Assembly (NCBI GenBank): GCA_963806335.1
Contig: CAWDXO010000007.1
Span: forward strand, 62,001 to 126,000
Direction: 5' to 3'
DNA: 64,000 bases
DNA from: Palsa-504 sp963806335
Lineage (GTDB): Bacteria; Actinomycetota; Actinomycetes; Streptosporangiales; Streptosporangiaceae
Below the pieces are notes generated by a model that did no database searches, had not been told where the DNA came from, and saw only the letters and a list, made by a program, of their open reading frames with translations. Positions within the stretch are counted from its first letter, which is position 1; every line of letters starts with the position of its first letter. Of the stretch, positions 59,779 through 64,000 are shown in pieces. A program made the position numbers and the translations under genes.

Positions 59779-62191
59779 TCAGCGGATGCGTACCGCGACC
59801 AGGCAGGCGTCGTCACCGGTATCGGAGACGGCGCTGGCGAGGATCCGGTCGGCCTGAGCGGCGGCGGTCAGCTCTGGGACGCGGCCGCCCGGCTGGCCAG
59901 TCCCGGAGGTGACGGCCGCAGGCGCCACGGCCGCGACGAAGTCCCCGAGCACGTCGACGATGGACTCACCGCGCCGTTCAATCAGCCCGTCGGTGAACAG
60001 CAGCAAGGTGTCGCCGGGCCGCAGCAGCTGGGTCGCTTCCTCGTAGTCGGCGTCCGCGTCCATGCCGAGCAGCAGACCGCCGGGCAGCGGAAGCTCCCTG
60101 GCGCTCTCGCCGCTCACCAGCACCGGCGGCAGGTGCCCGGCCCGGGCCCAGCGCAGCACGTGCGTGTCGGGGCTGTAAAGCCCGCAGATGACCGTCCCGA
60201 CCACGCCCGAGGTGAGCTCGCACATCACCCCGTTGAGCATGCGCAGCAGTTCGGCCGGGCCCTCCCCGGTAATGGCCAGAGCGCGCAGCGAGTTCCGGGC
60301 CGCGACCATCCCGGTCACCGCGTCGATGCCGTGCCCGGCGACGTCGCCGACGACCAGCAGGATGTCCTTGCCGGGCAGCATCAGCGTGTCGTACCAGTCC
60401 CCGCCCACCAGGTGTCCCTCGCCGACCGGCCGGTAGCGGACCGCCACGTCGATCCCGGCCGCCTCTACCGGCTGCTCGTCCGGCGGCATGATGGCCTGCT
60501 GGAGCCGCAGGGCCAGCAGGTGCTCCTCGGCCACGCGCTGCTCGCTGTCCGCCAACTGGTCCCGGGTCGCGGCCAGCGCCACCTGCGTGTGGTAGTGGTC
60601 CGATACATCCTGGAAGGCCCCGCGCAGCGCCACCACCGCGCCGACCGCGTCGACCACGGGTTCGGCGAAGACGCGGATCTGCCGGATTCTCTGATCATCG
60701 GGGTGGACCACGCGGAAGGTGGCGGTCAGGGCCTCCCGCCGTTCGGTCAGGCTCTGCCGGAAGCGCTTCACCACTGGTTTGTCGGCAGCCATCACGTAGC
60801 TGTGCAGATCCGCCAGCCGTATCTCCGCCCCGGGAAGCGGCGCCAGGCCGAACAGGTCGAAGGCCGACTCGGTCCAGCGGACCGTGCCGGTGACCAGGTT
60901 CTCCTCCCACCCGCCCAGGCGGCCGAGCCGCTGAGCGTGATCAAGGAGCTCGGCGAGGCCGCCCGCGGAACCGTCGCGATGCCAGGTGAAGATCACGCCG
61001 TCGAAGAACCGGACCGCGCGCAGATCCTCCAGCGTGGCCTCCCCGGCTCCGGTCTCGTCGGCCGGCGGCCCGCCGGCGAGCGATTCACGCAGCGGCCCGG
61101 GGATGTACTGGGGCACGCCGTCCGATAGGACCTGCGTGGCCCGGGCGAACAGGCCCGGCTCGGCGATGCTGGCCGGGTAAGCCTCCAGCAGGGTCATCCT
61201 GGTCAGGTCGATCCCGGCGCGGCCGGCGGGATCACAGAAGCCGGGGCTGACGTGCTCGATGCTGAAATCGTTCACCTGGCCGGCGTCATCCCTGATGGCC
61301 TGGATCACGAGCACGGAGTCGGCCAGGCCATCGAGCAGGGTGTAGACCGCCGCCTTCGGCTGCGCCGCGGCGAGGTTGCCGTGCGCGAGGCGGGCGCCCA
61401 CTACCCGGGCGCAGGACGCGGCCAGGGACGTCAGGCGCTGGCGCACCTCGGCGGGGAAGGCCGCGAGCGGCCCGGGCCAGCTGATCTCCATCACGCCGAG
61501 CAGATCGCCGTTGCGCTGCCGCAGCGCCAGGACCGCCCGGGCCCCGCCGGGCGTCCCGGTCACCGGGCCGTGATCGGCGGGTGGCCAGGCCTGGCCACCA
61601 CAGGTCGGCGGCTCCGTGCGCGACCCGCTGCGCCGGGCCGTCAAGCTGGGGCGGAATACGCTGCCAGCGGCTGACATCGGCGCCGGACAATCCCGCCTCG
61701 CCCAGCAGCGCGAGAGCTCCGCCCGCTTCGAGCAGCCAGAGGGCCACCGCGGACGCTCCGAGCGGCTCAAGTACCTGCGCCGCCAGCATGGCAGCGAGCT
61801 CGGCGCCGTCGGCGGCCAACTCGGCCGCGGCCTCTACGAGAAGAGAGCGCGGTCTGACGTGCGCTGTGCCGCCGGAGACAGGGACATGACCGGCGGCTGC
61901 AACGCCGTCGGGTGGCACCGCGGCGTCGGCCGCCACGGAGTCGCTCAGGGCCCCGGACAGGACGGAGGCGGCCATCTCGGCCGGCGGTATCCCGGTCGCG
62001 GCGGAGAGCTCGGCCAGTTGGCCGGCCGCGTCGGCGGAGGACAAGCCGAGCCGCTCCATCAGCGCGCCCCGGGCCATCGCGACGACCGACTCACCGGCGG
62101 CCAGGGCATGGCGGCGATCGAGCTCACGCCGCTGACGGTCGACGACCGCGACCAGCCTGCGCAGGTCGTCATCACTGGCCGCCACGGTCAC
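59779..62191 (-). CDS. ANTAR-GAF-PAS-PAS-SpoIIE (PP2C) phosphatase, single-base frameshift
   Basis: From ATG 62191: an ANTAR-like domain (VVAMARGALMERLGLSSADA), then GAF (LLVEAAAELAADGAELAAML). One extra base at about 61590 shifts the frame at LWWP/AWPP; after it the frame is open to the stop and adds GAF end, two PAS domains (VYTLLDGLADSVLVIQAIRD; LGRLGGWEENLVTGTVRWTE) and a SpoIIE phosphatase (VGGDWYDTLMLPGKDILLVV, GDVAGHGIDAVTGMVAARNS, LLLFTDGLIERRGESI). Restored length is about 803 residues (2,413 bases = 804 codons plus one). It dephosphorylates STAS proteins; the STAS gene at 57.4 kb is a candidate target. Confidence 0.88.
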
Positions 62192-62286
62192 CCGCCCCTC
62201 TCCGCATCACCTCGCCCGCGGCAGGCGGCATTTCGCACCTGAGCGCGGTCACAGAAGTCGGTTCGGCCCATGATAATTACATCCGG

Positions 62287-62301
62287 TCTACCATCGGTAG
62301 A
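62287..62301. promoter_or_regulatory. Inverted repeat in the divergent promoter of the phosphatase and HAMP kinase genes
   Basis: TCTACC-ATC-GGTAGA, AT-rich relative to its surroundings, with a TAATTA -10-like sequence about 15 bp away. A possible shared operator. Confidence 0.4.
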
Positions 62302-62362
62302 GATCGCACGACGGTGCCGAACGTGCGTGGCGCCGGTTCGGCACGGCTGATGGGAGCGCTTG

Positions 62363-64000
<1,638 letters not shown>

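Overview
High-GC actinomycete chromosome segment. Lineage markers include a GTP-dependent PEP carboxykinase, F420-type flavoenzymes (an LLM oxidoreductase and a PPOX-fold protein), a SigJ/SigG-type sigma factor with a C-terminal SnoaL-like domain, RsbW-like kinase and STAS proteins, an ANTAR/GAF/PAS/SpoIIE phosphatase and leaderless promoter architecture. Several CoA-thioester catabolic clusters suggest a soil heterotroph. The genus cannot be decided from sequence alone.

Layout. 1-2.3 kb: end of a Baeyer-Villiger-type monooxygenase, a MetX-like alpha/beta hydrolase and the wreck of a sensor kinase. 2.5-5.3 kb: MMPL exporter and beta-carbonic anhydrase. 5.4-15.6 kb: an aryl-CoA (probably 2-aminobenzoate) set made of a PaaX regulator, RidA deaminase, fused FAD-monooxygenase/old-yellow-enzyme, aryl-CoA ligase and enoyl-CoA hydratase. 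PEP carboxykinase and arginine deiminase sit inside it. 15.7-17.5 kb: broken LuxR-type ATPase regulator and a small protein. 18-22.4 kb: acyl-CoA dehydrogenase, phosphotriesterase-like hydrolase, acyl-CoA ligase and VOC protein, every one of them frameshifted. 22.4-23.1 kb: a vapC remnant beside a repeat element that recurs at 59.4 kb. 23.1-27.1 kb: quinone-reductase-like enzyme, PPOX protein, methyltransferase, a duplicated 227-bp cassette and a channel-like membrane protein. 27.1-36.7 kb: a seven-gene leucine/isovalerate-type operon (dehydrogenase, carboxylase, hydratase, lyase, ligase) opposite its TetR regulator, with a perfect operator between them. 36.7-48.2 kb: small HTH plus Clp N-domain pair, tautomerase, PAP2 and DUF998-like membrane proteins, TTC38-like TPR protein, sigma factor, YciI protein, MFS exporter, VIT1 transporter, lipoprotein and phytanoyl-CoA dioxygenase. 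48.4-55.6 kb: GH15 trehalase-like hydrolase, DUF1360 protein and a seven-gene Mrp antiporter operon without mrpA. 56.5-64 kb: small membrane protein, RsbW/STAS switch pair, glycosyltransferase, SpoIIE phosphatase and the start of a giant HAMP-array sensor kinase.

Two patterns cut across the window. First, at least eight single-base indels break otherwise intact genes. Either the assembly has local base errors or the region is decaying; read mapping would decide. Second, short tandem arrays, often with a 15-bp period, sit at or just past gene 3' ends, and several near-perfect palindromes mark likely operators. The least explained items are the 227-bp duplicated cassette with two leaderless 40-codon frames, the dispersed 185-bp repeat flanked by short inverted repeats, a cluster of DnaA-box-like sequences at 41.7 kb, and a 20-codon leader peptide ahead of arginine deiminase.
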